Of a stretch of DNA of 64,000 nucleotides, positions 31,508 to 40,500 are shown piece after piece. Source of the DNA: Novosphingobium endophyticum (GTDB lineage: Bacteria > Pseudomonadota > Alphaproteobacteria > Sphingomonadales > Sphingomonadaceae); NCBI RefSeq assembly GCF_014640675.1, contig NZ_BMHK01000002.1, positions 224,007 to 288,006 of the forward strand, given 5' to 3'. Within the stretch, counting starts at the first letter, position 1; each line of letters begins with the position of its first letter. Below the pieces are notes generated by a model. It saw only the letters and a list, made by a program, of their open reading frames with translations. It did no database searches and was not told where the DNA came from. The translations under genes were made by a program, and so were the position numbers.

Positions 31508-32736
31508 TGGCATCGGTCGTCGCCACCGGAACGCAGGCGAAGCGCCAGGCCAAGCGTTCGCTCTGGTGGCGCGTCCACCAATGGGCGGGTCTGCAACTGA
31601 GCCTGCTCCTTGCCTTCATTTTGGCGACCGGAACGATCGCGACGCTCTCCCATGAGATCGACTGGCTGCTGACGCCCGCTATGAGGGTGGCGCCGCAGGA
31701 AGGGGCGCCGGCATCTTGGGGGGCACTTGCCGCATCGGCGCGCGCGGCGGCAGGTGACGCGCGGATCGAGCGGATCAGCGCGCCGCTCGATCCTTGGTTC
31801 GCTGCCGAAACCATTGCCCAGCGTCCGGACGGCCAGCGCTTTCGCATCCAGCTTCATCCCTGGACGGCAAAGGTTCAGGGATACTCGACCTGGTTCAATG
31901 CGCAGCGCCTTTTCCGGGAACTGCACCGGCACCTGATGCTACCACCAAAGTGGGGTATCCCCATCGTCACCGCGTTGTCCGTCCCGATGCTGGCGTCAGT
32001 GATAACGGCGCTGTTCGTCTACAAGAAGTGGTGGCGCGGCTTCTTCCGCTTGCCCCGCCGCAGGAAAGACCGGCGCAACGACGGCCGCCGCTTCACTGGC
32101 GACCTGCACCGTTTTGCCGGACTCTGGAGCCTATGGTTCGTGGCGCTGATCGGTGTCACCGGGCTATGGTATCTGACCGAATGGGGCGGCGGGCAGGCCC
32201 CAGTTCCACGCCCGCCAATCACCCTGCCGCAGGCGCAGGCCGACGGCCCGACGCTCGACCAGGCAGTGTCGCTCGCGCAGCGGCATTATCCGGAACTGCG
32301 CATCACCTCGATCTATTTCCCAGAGGGCAAGCCCGGCGGCCTCATCGTCATGGGCAACGCCGAAGCACTGCTGGTGCGCGAACGCGCCAATGCCGTGATG
32401 ATCGATCCGAACAGTCAGGCTGTCGTCGAGGTCGTGCGCGGCGAGGAATTGTCGCTCCACCAGCGCATTTCCGAAGCGGCCGATCCGCTGCACTTCGGCA
32501 GTTGGGGCGGTCTGCCGACCCGAATCCTCTGGTTCCTGTGCGGCGCGGCGCTGACCGGCCTCGCGGTCACCGGCGTTCTAATCCACGCGCTTAGGCTTCG
32601 GCAGGAAGCCGCCGCTCGCGCCAGCACTGGCATCCTCTCCGCCATGTGGCGCGCCATGGGCTTTATGGCCTGGCCATCTCTTTTACTCCTTATCCTCGCC
32701 TTCTCCATCATCCCCACCAAGTTCACCGGAGAATGA
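31507..32736 (+). CDS. PepSY-associated TM (PiuB-like) inner-membrane protein, copy 2
   Basis: A 409-residue paralogue of the protein at 28038. It has the same order of parts: WWRVHQWAGLQLSLLLAFIL as first helix, then RLFRELHRHLMLP, FAGLWSLWFVALIGVTGLWY, and LHQRISEAADPLHFGSWGG with the last helices after it. The GTG start overlaps the TAG of the receptor gene by one base, implying translational coupling. It is expected to work in the inner membrane together with the upstream receptor in ferric siderophore handling. Confidence 0.85.
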   Translation: MASVVATGTQAKRQAKRSLWWRVHQWAGLQLSLLLAFILATGTIATLSHEIDWLLTPAMRVAPQEGAPASWGALAASARAAAGDARIERISAPLDPWFAAETIAQRPDGQRFRIQLHPWTAKVQGYSTWFNAQRLFRELHRHLMLPPKWGIPIVTALSVPMLASVITALFVYKKWWRGFFRLPRRRKDRRNDGRRFTGDLHRFAGLWSLWFVALIGVTGLWYLTEWGGGQAPVPRPPITLPQAQADGPTLDQAVSLAQRHYPELRITSIYFPEGKPGGLIVMGNAEALLVRERANAVMIDPNSQAVVEVVRGEELSLHQRISEAADPLHFGSWGGLPTRILWFLCGAALTGLAVTGVLIHALRLRQEAAARASTGILSAMWRAMGFMAWPSLLLLILAFSIIPTKFTGE

Positions 32737-32967
32737 CGCCGACTGCGGATATCCCTGCGCAAATGCAGACGTGAGCCCCTACGCGGTGTGATTGCCCTTG
32801 CCGTCGCGTCTAGCGATAGCGTCTCGAGCACCTTGCGGGAGACCGTCGAACATTTCTGCTATGCGCTTAGGTTGAGAGATCATCGAAAGCTCTCTACCCC
32901 CGCCTCTATACCCCGTTTGCGAGGCAGAAATCGGCGCCCCTCTAAGGGGTTGATTATATTGGGAGAA
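32737..32967. other. Gap at the 3' side of tRNA-Thr with a possible 34-aa ORF
   Basis: No recognised gene. On the minus strand a 34-codon frame (32779-32883) runs from an ATG to TAG and encodes a charged peptide beginning MISQPKRIAEMFDGL. Base use is less GC-rich than neighbours. It may be a relic of an element that integrated at the tRNA, or chance. Confidence 0.3.
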
Positions 32968-33042
32968 TGGTGCTGCTGGGGAGGATTGAACTCCCGACCT
33001 CACCCTTACCAAGGGTGCGCTCTACCACTGAGCTACAGCAGC
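32968..33042 (-). tRNA. tRNA-Thr (anticodon GGT), CCA encoded
   Basis: On the minus strand, acceptor stem GCTGCTG (33042-33036) pairs with CAGCAGC (32978-32972), followed by A and CCA (32970-32968). The D arm has AGCTCAGTGGTAGAGC, the anticodon arm CACCC-TTGGTAA-GGGTG carries GGT, and the T arm has GGGAGTTCAATCCTCCC. Its 3' end faces the iron-uptake cassettes. Confidence 0.96.
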
Positions 33043-33148
33043 CCGCTGGTCCCGATAGTCCGGGACAGGGGCGCGCTATTGTCTTCGCGGGGGCCGATTG
33101 TCAAGCGCTGCCTTGCGCTTTCGGGGCCACGGCGGCATTGCGCTTGCC

Positions 33149-33322
33149 ATGGGAAACGACGCGAGCATGACGCGCGAGGAACGGCTGGCCGCCAAGCTGC
33201 GCGAGAACCTGCGGCGGCGCAAGGCGCAGGCGCGGGCGCTGGGCGCCGGCGCTTCCGGTACACAGGACGACGCGCAGGAAAACGAATCGGGCAGGCTTTC
33301 CAAATCGCCCCCGGAAAGCTAG
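33149..33322 (+). CDS. Small basic hypothetical protein
   Basis: A 57-residue protein with a basic helical core, MTREERLAAKLRENLRRRKA, followed by an acidic/Ser-rich tail (TQDDAQENESGRL). Similar short proteins with a K-L-R-E-N-L-R-R-R-K core are, from memory, common in sphingomonads. The start may instead be the ATG at 33167 (51 residues), which begins at the conserved part. Function unknown; the charged helix could bind nucleic acid. It precedes gpmA by 70 bases. Confidence 0.6.
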   Translation: MGNDASMTREERLAAKLRENLRRRKAQARALGAGASGTQDDAQENESGRLSKSPPES

Positions 33323-33392
33323 GGGCTGCGGCCTGAACAACCGAAGGGTGCCTCCCCGGCCAAAAAGCGCCGCAAGATAAGGAATACACGCC

Positions 33393-34079
33393 TTGCCTCG
33401 CCTGATCCTCGTTCGCCACGGCCAGAGCCAATGGAATCTCGAGAACCGTTTCACCGGCTGGTGGGACGTGGGGCTGACCGAAAAAGGCGAGGCTGAGGCG
33501 CGCGCCGCCGGCGAACTGCTCAGGGAAAGGAACATCCTTCCCTCGATCGCCTTCACTTCGGTCCAGACCCGCGCGATCAAGACGCTGCACATCGCGCTCG
33601 AGGCCGCGGGCATCCTGTGGATCCCGGAAACCAAGGACTGGCGCCTCAACGAGCGCCACTATGGCGGCCTGACCGGCCTCGACAAGGCCGAGACCGCGGC
33701 GAAGCACGGCAAGGAGCAGGTCCACATCTGGCGCCGCAGCTTCGACACGCCGCCGCCGGTGCTGGAAAAGGGCAGCACGTTCGATCTCTCGTCCGATCCG
33801 CGCTATGCCGGCATCGACGTACCGCAGACCGAGAGCCTCAAGGACACCATCGCGCGCGCCCTGCCCTATTACCAGGGCTCGATCGTCCCGCACCTCAAGG
33901 CCGGCGCGACCGTCATAGTGTCCGCGCACGGCAATTCGCTGCGCGCGCTGGTCAAGCACCTCTCGGGCATCTCCGACGAGGAGATCACCGGGCTCGAGAT
34001 TCCCACCGGCCAGCCGATCATCTACGAAATGGCCGACGACCTGACGGTGACCGACCGCTACTATCTCTCGGAGCGCTGA
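33393..34079 (+). CDS. gpmA: 2,3-bisphosphoglycerate-dependent phosphoglycerate mutase
   Basis: A 228-residue cofactor-dependent phosphoglycerate mutase, interconverting 3- and 2-phosphoglycerate in glycolysis. The phosphohistidine motif [10 protein letters not shown] is at residues 6-15, followed by [15 protein letters not shown], the substrate loop [14 protein letters not shown], and the second catalytic His in [11 protein letters not shown]. The start is TTG 33393, with AAGGA about nine bases upstream, since the N-terminal [10 protein letters not shown] leaves no room for a later start. Confidence 0.94.
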   Translation: MPRLILVRHGQSQWNLENRFTGWWDVGLTEKGEAEARAAGELLRERNILPSIAFTSVQTRAIKTLHIALEAAGILWIPETKDWRLNERHYGGLTGLDKAETAAKHGKEQVHIWRRSFDTPPPVLEKGSTFDLSSDPRYAGIDVPQTESLKDTIARALPYYQGSIVPHLKAGATVIVSAHGNSLRALVKHLSGISDEEITGLEIPTGQPIIYEMADDLTVTDRYYLSER

Positions 34080-34080
34080 G

Positions 34081-34581
34081 ATGAGCGAGGCACCGGCACC
34101 TGTCGCCCCGCCTGTCGCCATCGTCATGGGCAGCCAGTCCGACTGGCCGACCATGCAGCGAGCCGCCGCGATGCTCGACAAGCTGGGCGTCGCCTATGAC
34201 GCGCGCATCGTTTCCGCCCACCGCACGCCCGACCGCCTCGTGGCCTTCGCCAAGGGCGCCGAGGCCGAGGGCTTCAAGGTGATCATCGCCGGGGCCGGCG
34301 GCGCCGCGCATCTGCCGGGCATGGTCGCGTCGATGACGCACCTGCCGGTGCTGGGCGTACCGGTGCAGTCGAAGGCGCTTTCGGGGCAGGACAGCCTGCT
34401 TTCTATCGTGCAGATGCCCGCCGGCATTCCGGTCGGCACGCTGGCGATCGGCGAGGCGGGCGCGGCCAATGCCGGGCTGCTTGCCGCCGCGATCCTCTCG
34501 ACCGGCGATGCCGAGCTTGCCGAGCGCCTCAAGACCTTCCGGGCCGAGCAGAGCGCTTCGGTGGCGGAAAGGCCATCGTGA
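34081..34581 (+). CDS. purE: N5-carboxyaminoimidazole ribonucleotide mutase
   Basis: A 166-residue class I PurE that converts N5-CAIR to CAIR in purine synthesis. Landmarks are [15 protein letters not shown] near the start, [14 protein letters not shown] with the catalytic His, [14 protein letters not shown] and [20 protein letters not shown]. It follows gpmA by one base and precedes purK by 13 bases, the usual purEK pair. Confidence 0.96.
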   Translation: MSEAPAPVAPPVAIVMGSQSDWPTMQRAAAMLDKLGVAYDARIVSAHRTPDRLVAFAKGAEAEGFKVIIAGAGGAAHLPGMVASMTHLPVLGVPVQSKALSGQDSLLSIVQMPAGIPVGTLAIGEAGAANAGLLAAAILSTGDAELAERLKTFRAEQSASVAERPS

Positions 34582-34594
34582 CGCGGGTGCCGGC

Positions 34595-35653
34595 ATGATC
34601 CCCCCCGGTGAAACCATCGGCATCCTCGGCGGCGGCCAGCTTGGCCGGATGATCGCGATGGCCGCGGCCCAGCTCGGCTACCGCTGCCACATCTACGCGC
34701 CCGAAGCCGATTCCATCGCCGCCGAGGTCAGCGCGGCGTTCACCCACGCGCAGTGGCACGACACCGAAGCGCTGGCCCGCTTCGCCGCCGACTGCGCGGT
34801 CGTGACCTATGAGTTCGAGAACGTTCCGGTGGCCCCGCTGTCGGCGATCGGCGACGTACCGCTGCATCCGCATCCGCGCGCGCTGGAAACCGCGCAGGAC
34901 CGCCTGACCGAAAAGCACTTCGTCGTCTCGCTGGGCGGCAGGCCGGCCCCCTTCGCCCCCGTCGCGTCGGCGGCGGACCTTGCCGCCGCCATGGCCGGGA
35001 TCGGCACGCCCGGCATCCTCAAGACCCGCCGCGAGGGCTACGACGGCAAGGGCCAGTGGCGGATCATGGAGCCCGGCGACGCGGACGGTCTGGACTTGCC
35101 CGAACAGCCGCTGATCTATGAGGGCTTCGTCACCTTCCTGGCAGAATTCTCCGTGATCCTGTGCCGGGGCGCGGACGGGGACATCCGCTATTTCGATTCG
35201 CCCGAGAATGTCCATGCCGGCGGCATCCTTTCCGTGAGCACGGTGCCCGCCGCTCCCGAGGTCGAGGCACAAGTCCCCGCCGCGCGCGAACTCGCCGCCA
35301 GGATCGCTGAGACGCTCGGCTACGTGGGCGTGCTGACGCTGGAATTCTTCGCGACCGGGGACGGTCCCGTGTTCAACGAAATGGCCCCGCGCGTCCACAA
35401 TTCGGGGCACTGGACCATCGAGGGCGCGCTCACCAGCCAGTTCGAAAACCATGTGCGCGCCATCTGCGGCCTGCCGCTCGGCGACACGCGCCTGGCCGCG
35501 AAAGGGGTGGAGATGCGCAACCTGATCGGCGACGAGGCGCACGACTGGCCGGCGATCCTTTCCGATCCGGCCAATCACCTGCACCTCTACGGCAAGGCGG
35601 CGGCCCGCCCCGGGCGCAAGATGGGCCACGTCACCCGCCTGACGCTCGGATGA
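34595..35653 (+). CDS. purK: 5-(carboxyamino)imidazole ribonucleotide synthase
   Basis: A 352-residue ATP-grasp enzyme that carboxylates AIR to N5-CAIR using bicarbonate and ATP, supplying PurE. The N-terminal GETIGILGGGQLGRMIAMAA is the PurK signature, followed by TYEFENVP, ILKTRREGYDGKGQW in the ATP-grasp core, and NEMAPRVHNSGHWT. ATG 34595 gives the standard N-terminus; the frame extends upstream through purE only as a shadow. A palindromic repeat follows the stop. Confidence 0.96.
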   Translation: MIPPGETIGILGGGQLGRMIAMAAAQLGYRCHIYAPEADSIAAEVSAAFTHAQWHDTEALARFAADCAVVTYEFENVPVAPLSAIGDVPLHPHPRALETAQDRLTEKHFVVSLGGRPAPFAPVASAADLAAAMAGIGTPGILKTRREGYDGKGQWRIMEPGDADGLDLPEQPLIYEGFVTFLAEFSVILCRGADGDIRYFDSPENVHAGGILSVSTVPAAPEVEAQVPAARELAARIAETLGYVGVLTLEFFATGDGPVFNEMAPRVHNSGHWTIEGALTSQFENHVRAICGLPLGDTRLAAKGVEMRNLIGDEAHDWPAILSDPANHLHLYGKAAARPGRKMGHVTRLTLG

Positions 35654-35666
35654 AAAGTCCTGCCCT

Positions 35667-35783
35667 CCCCCCGTCATCCCGGGCTTGCCCCGGGACCGGT
35701 GGCGGTGCTTGCGCGCGGCCCAGCCGCGAAGACCCGCCGAACGACCGCCACCGGTCCCGGGTCGAGCCCGGGATGACGGGGGG
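35667..35783. repeat. Palindromic intergenic repeat, copy 1
   Basis: A 117-base long inverted repeat: the left arm CCGTCATCCCGGGCTTGCCC continuing into CGGGACCGGTGGCGGT pairs with ACCGCCACCGGTCCCGGGTC continuing into GAGCCCGGGATGACGG. It fills the gap between purK and folA. A second copy lies at 37354-37459. Confidence 0.85.
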
Positions 35784-35795
35784 AAAGGGGCGCCG

Positions 35796-36317
35796 ATGAC
35801 GCAGGAGCTCGTCTTCATCTATGCGCGCGCCGCCAACGGCGTGATCGGCCGCGAGGGGCGCCTGCCCTGGCACCTGCCCGCCGACCTCAGGCGCTTCAAG
35901 GCGCTGACCATGGGCAAGCCGATGATCATGGGCCGCAAGACTTTCGAGAGCTTCCCGAGCCCCCTGCCCGGCCGGCGCCATATCGTGCTGACCCGCGACC
36001 GGGCATGGCGGGCCGTTGGGGCCGAAGTCGCCCATTCGGTGGACGAGGCACTGGCGCGCGCGGGCGAGGGCGAAGTCGCGGTGATCGGCGGCGCGGAGAT
36101 CTACGCGCTGCTGCAAGACAGGGCGGCGCGGATCGAGCTGACCGAAATTCATGCCGACTACGAGGGCGACACCGTGATGCCCCCGCTCGGCCCCGAATGG
36201 CGCGAAACGGCGCGCGAAGAGCATCCCGCGGAAGGTGAGCGCCCCGCCCATGCTTTCGTGACGCTCTTGCGGCTTTCCCCCTCCCGCTTGCGGGAGGGGG
36301 CAGGGGAGGGCATGTGA
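35796..36317 (+). CDS. folA: Dihydrofolate reductase
   Basis: A 173-residue DHFR that reduces dihydrofolate to tetrahydrofolate with NADPH. Key parts are ANGVIGREGRLPWHLPADLR (active-site loop with the Pro-Trp pair and the catalytic Asp), MIMGRKTFESFP, and VIGGAEIYALL. ATG 35796 follows an AAAGGGG stretch. The family body ends around residue 158; the last ~16 residues (LSPSRLREGAGEGM) are encoded by the left half of a palindromic repeat, so the repeat has replaced or extended the original C-terminus. Confidence 0.94.
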   Translation: MTQELVFIYARAANGVIGREGRLPWHLPADLRRFKALTMGKPMIMGRKTFESFPSPLPGRRHIVLTRDRAWRAVGAEVAHSVDEALARAGEGEVAVIGGAEIYALLQDRAARIELTEIHADYEGDTVMPPLGPEWRETAREEHPAEGERPAHAFVTLLRLSPSRLREGAGEGM

Positions 36318-36379
36318 TGCGCACCATGTGCTCTGTCGTGACAATCCCTCCCCCAGCCCCTCCCGCCAGCGGGAGGGGA
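36275..36379. repeat. Second type of palindromic repeat, overlapping the folA end
   Basis: CCCCCTCCCGCTTGCGGGAG followed by GGGGCAGGGGAGGG (to 36310) pairs with CCCTCCCCCAGCCCCTCCCG and CCAGCGGGAGGGG (36346-36379). Each arm is itself a small hairpin. The left arm encodes the folA C-terminus and stop, the right arm lies before ribF. It is unrelated in sequence to the repeats at 35667 and 37354. Confidence 0.8.
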
Positions 36380-36417
36380 GAAGATGGGGCTTCCGTGCTG
36401 CGCTGGAAGCACAAACC

Positions 36418-37347
36418 ATGATTCGCCTCGACAACCGCGACCCCTTCCCGGATTCCCTGCGCGGCGCGGTTATCGCGCTGGGTAATTTCGACGGTTTCCA
36501 CCAGGGCCATCAGGCCGTGGTCGGCGAAGCCGTGTCGTGGGCGCGGGCCGAGGGGCGCCCCGCCGTCGTCGCCACGTTCGATCCGCATCCGATGCGCCAC
36601 TTCAATCCGGACGTCGAACCCTTCCGGCTCACCACGCTCGACCAGCGGCAGGAACTGTTCGCGGCCGCGGGGGCGGACGCCATGCTGGTGTTCCACTTCG
36701 ACGGCGCCATGGCGGGCATGACGGCGGAAAGCTGGATCAAGAGCACGCTGGCGGGACAGTTCGGCGCGGCGGGCGTCGTCACCGGCGAGGACTTCACGTT
36801 CGGCAAAGGGCGCGGCGGCAATCCGGCCGTGCTGCGCGATGTCGGCGGCGCGCTGGGCATTTCCGTGCGCGCGGTCGGCGCGGTCCACGACGAGATCGGC
36901 CCAATCAGCTCCAGCCGCATCCGCGAAGCGCTCAAGGCCGGCGACTGCGAGACCGCCGCGCGCCTGCTCACCCGCCCCTTCGCCATTCGCGGCACGGTGC
37001 TGCACGGCGACAAGCTGGGCCGCGAGATCGGCTTTCCCACCGCCAATCTCGAACTCGGCGCGTACCTGCGTCCGCGCTACGGCGTCTATGCGGTGACCGG
37101 CCGCCTGCCGGACGGCCGCATCATGCCCGGCGCGGCAAACCTCGGCATCCGGCCTCACTTCGATCCGCCCAAGGAACTGCTGGAACCGCACTTCTTCGAC
37201 TTTTCCGGTGACCTCTACGGTCAGGAAATCGAAGTGGTCTTCCACCATTTCCTGCGGGGCGAGGCGAAGTTCGATTCGCTCGAAGCGCTGATCGCGCAGA
37301 TCGCGGCGGACTGCGACAAGGCGCGGGAATTGCTGGCAGCGACTTGA
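36418..37347 (+). CDS. ribF: Bifunctional riboflavin kinase / FAD synthetase
   Basis: A 309-residue enzyme making FMN and then FAD. The N-terminal adenylyltransferase domain has VIALGNFDGFHQGHQAVVGE (the HxGH-like motif) and PISSSRIREALKAGD near 160; the C-terminal kinase domain begins IRGTVLHGDKLGREIGFPTA, with the P-T-A-N loop, and includes YGVYAVTG. ATG 36418 is the natural start; upstream sequence is repeat. It is followed by another palindromic repeat and then ileS. ribF-ileS-lspA order is common in bacteria. Confidence 0.95.
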   Translation: MIRLDNRDPFPDSLRGAVIALGNFDGFHQGHQAVVGEAVSWARAEGRPAVVATFDPHPMRHFNPDVEPFRLTTLDQRQELFAAAGADAMLVFHFDGAMAGMTAESWIKSTLAGQFGAAGVVTGEDFTFGKGRGGNPAVLRDVGGALGISVRAVGAVHDEIGPISSSRIREALKAGDCETAARLLTRPFAIRGTVLHGDKLGREIGFPTANLELGAYLRPRYGVYAVTGRLPDGRIMPGAANLGIRPHFDPPKELLEPHFFDFSGDLYGQEIEVVFHHFLRGEAKFDSLEALIAQIAADCDKARELLAAT

Positions 37348-37353
37348 AGCACT

Positions 37354-37459
37354 CGTCATCCCGGGCTTGCCCCGGGACCGGTGGCTGTGTTTACGCGCTG
37401 CCCCGCCGATAGGGCGTGCCGAACGACCGCCAGCGGTCCCGGCGTTCGCCGGGATGACG
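37354..37459. repeat. Palindromic intergenic repeat, copy 2
   Basis: Outer arms CGTCATCCCGGGCTTGCCCC (from 37354) and CGTTCGCCGGGATGACG (to 37459), with inner GGGACCGGTGGC and GCCAGCGGTCCC. It shares its ends and the inner CGAACGACCGCCA segment with the element at 35667 but has a different middle. It lies between ribF and ileS. Confidence 0.85.
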
Positions 37460-37549
37460 TTGCGTAACCTTCCTTACCTGCTCGTGCCGCCCGAACACGC
37501 AAGTCGCACTCTTCCAACGTTAAGCCATTTGCTCTAGTGCCCGCCGATC

Positions 37550-40500
37550 ATGACCGAGCAGCGCGACTATAGAAGCACCGTCTTCCTGCCGAAGACCGAG
37601 TTCCCCATGAAAGCCGGGCTCCCCCAGAAGGAGCCGGGCATTCTCGCGCGCTGGCAGGCCGAAAAGATCTACGAGAAGACCCGCGACGCGCGCCGGGGCC
37701 GCGAGAAGTTCATCCTGCATGACGGCCCGCCCTACGCCAATGGCGACATGCACATCGGCCATGCGCTGAACCACATCCTCAAGGACATGGTGGTGCGAAC
37801 CCAGACGCTGCTGGGCAGGGACGCGCCCTATGTGCCGGGCTGGGACTGCCACGGCCTGCCCATCGAGTGGAAGGTCGAGGAAGAGTACCGCAAGAAAAAG
37901 AAGAACAAGGACGAGGTTCCTCCGCAAGAATTCCGCGCCGAATGCCGCGCCTATGCCCGCCACTGGGTCGACGTGCAGCGCGAACAATTGAAGCGCCTGG
38001 GCATCGGCGGCGACTGGGACAATCCCTACCTGACGATGGACTTTGCAGCCGAGGCGACCATCGTTTCCGAGCTGATGAAGTTCGCCGAAACCGGCCAGCT
38101 CTATCGCGGCGCCAAGCCGGTGATGTGGAGCCCGGTCGAAAAGACCGCGCTGGCCGAGGCGGAAGTCGAGTACGAGGACATCGTCTCGACGCAGGTTGAT
38201 GTGGCGTTCGAGATCATGGAATCCCCGATCCCGGAACTGGTCGGCGCTTATGCAGTGATCTGGACGACGACGCCTTGGACGATTCCGGTGAACCAGGCCT
38301 TGGCCTTTGGGCCGGAGGTTGAGTACGTCCTCGTCGAGACAGCGGTAGGCGTGCCGACCTCAAATCCTACCGAGAATCGCCTCCTTAAGGATTTCAAGTA
38401 TCTCGTTGCAAAAGAGCTTTTGGAGGAATTTCACTCACGGATTCAATACGGCTGGCTTGCGCCGGGCAATGTCGAAATGACTATCAAAGGCTCCCAACTC
38501 GAAGGCACCGTCGCCCGCCATCCCATGCACCACCTCGGCGGGTTCTTCGCCGAGCCGCGGCCGTTCCTGCCCGGTCACTTCGTCACCACCGAGAGCGGCA
38601 CCGGTCTCGTCCACATGGCGCCCGACCATGGCGAGGACGACTTCGACCTCTGCAAGGCGCACCACATCGCCCCGAAATTCGCGGTCGAGGCCGACGGCAA
38701 GTACCGCACCGACTGGCTCTGGCTGGGCGGCGAAGGTTCGGTCATCAACCCGAAATTCAACGCGCCCCATGGCCCGATCTGCTCGGACCTGCGCGAGGCG
38801 GCCAAGACGGGTGGCGGACTGCTGGCGGCTTCGGCCGACTACAAGCACTCCTACCCGCACTCGTGGCGCTCCAAGGCCAAGGTGATCTATCGCTGCACCC
38901 CGCAGTGGTTCGTGCCGATGGACAAGCCGCGCGATGGCGGCGCGGGCGCCGGGGCGGAAACGGTCTCGACGGTGCCGCTTTCTCAGGTTCCGCAGGATGC
39001 GGACCTCGAAGGCGCGCGCATCGTGGTCGCCGGTCCGGTGGGCGAGACCGTCGCCTACAACCGCAGCCTCGACTACCTCGTGCTCCAGGTGGGCGAGGAA
39101 CAGCACGTGGTCTGCGAACCGCTGGCCTTCGATTACCTCGAAAGCATCGGCGCGAAATTCCAGATGGTCGCACTCATCAAGGGCGCCTTGCTGGAAGGCG
39201 CCAGCGCCGAAGCGGACGGCCGCGTGGTCGCGCTGGTCCATGACGTTGCCGTCACGCCCGATGCCGGCACCGGCTTCGCCTCTCCCGTCGCGCGCAATAC
39301 CCTGCGCCAGACCGCGCTCAAGGCCATCGCCGACACGCGTTTCGTCCCCGACAAGGGCCGCAACCGCATCGGCGCCATGGTGGAGGGGCGGCCCGACTGG
39401 GTGCTCTCCCGCCAGCGCGCCTGGGGCGTGCCGATCACACTCTTCGTCCACCGCGAGACCGGCGAATACCTCGTCGATCCGCAAGTCAACGCCCGCATCG
39501 TCGCCGCCATTCGCGAGAAGGGCGTCGATGCCTGGTCGGACGAAGCCGCGCAGGACCTGCTCGGGCCGGACTACAAGGCCGGGGACTACGAACGCGTCGC
39601 CGACATTCTCGATGTCTGGTTCGATTCGGGCTCGACCCATGCCTTTGTGCTGGAATCGGGCAAGTGGCCCGACCTGCTGCGCCCGGAAGGCCACACCGGC
39701 CCGCTCGCTGACCTATACCTCGAAGGCTCCGACCAGCATCGCGGCTGGTTCCAGTCTTCACTGCTCGAAAGCTGCGCGACGCGCGGCCATGCGCCCTACA
39801 AGGCGGTGCTCACCCACGGCTTCACGATGGACGCCAAAGGCGAGAAGATGTCCAAGTCCAAGGGCAACACGGTCAGCCCGCTCAAGGTCATGGAAACCAA
39901 CGGGGCGGACATCATCCGCCTCTGGGCGCTCTCGGTCGACTTCACCGAGGACCACCGCATCGGCGACGAGATCCTGAAAGGCGTCGCCGACCAGTACCGT
40001 AAGCTGCGTAACACCTTCCGCTACATGCTGGGCGCGCTGGAGGGGTACAGCGACACAGAGACGGTACAGAACGTCACCGAGATGCCCGAGCTGGAGCGCT
40101 ACGTGCTGGCGCTGCTCGGCAAGCTCGACCAGACACTGAGGCAGGCGGTCGCCGACTACGATTTCAACGAATACGTCCGCTCGCTGATAGACTTCTGCAA
40201 CGAAGACCTTTCGGCCTTCTACTTCGACATCCGCAAGGACTGCCTCTACTGCGACGCCCCTTCGGACCCGAAGCGCCGCGCCTATCGCACCGTCCTCGAC
40301 ACCCTGTTCCACGCGCTCATCCGCTACGCCGCGCCGGTGATCGTCTTCACCGCCGAGGAAGTCTGGGGCACGCGTTATCCCGAGGGCGGGAGCGTGCATC
40401 TGCTGGAGTGGCCGGAGGTGCCCGCGGTGGAAGCCGACATGGTGAAGTGGGCCGAACTGCGCACTCTTCGCGAGAAAGTCACCGAAGCCATCGAGCCGCT

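Noticed and set aside
35667..37459. Palindromic repeats considered as CRISPR or attachment sites
   Set aside because: Only two similar copies, 1.6 kb apart with genes between, and a long-hairpin structure fits REP-like elements instead.
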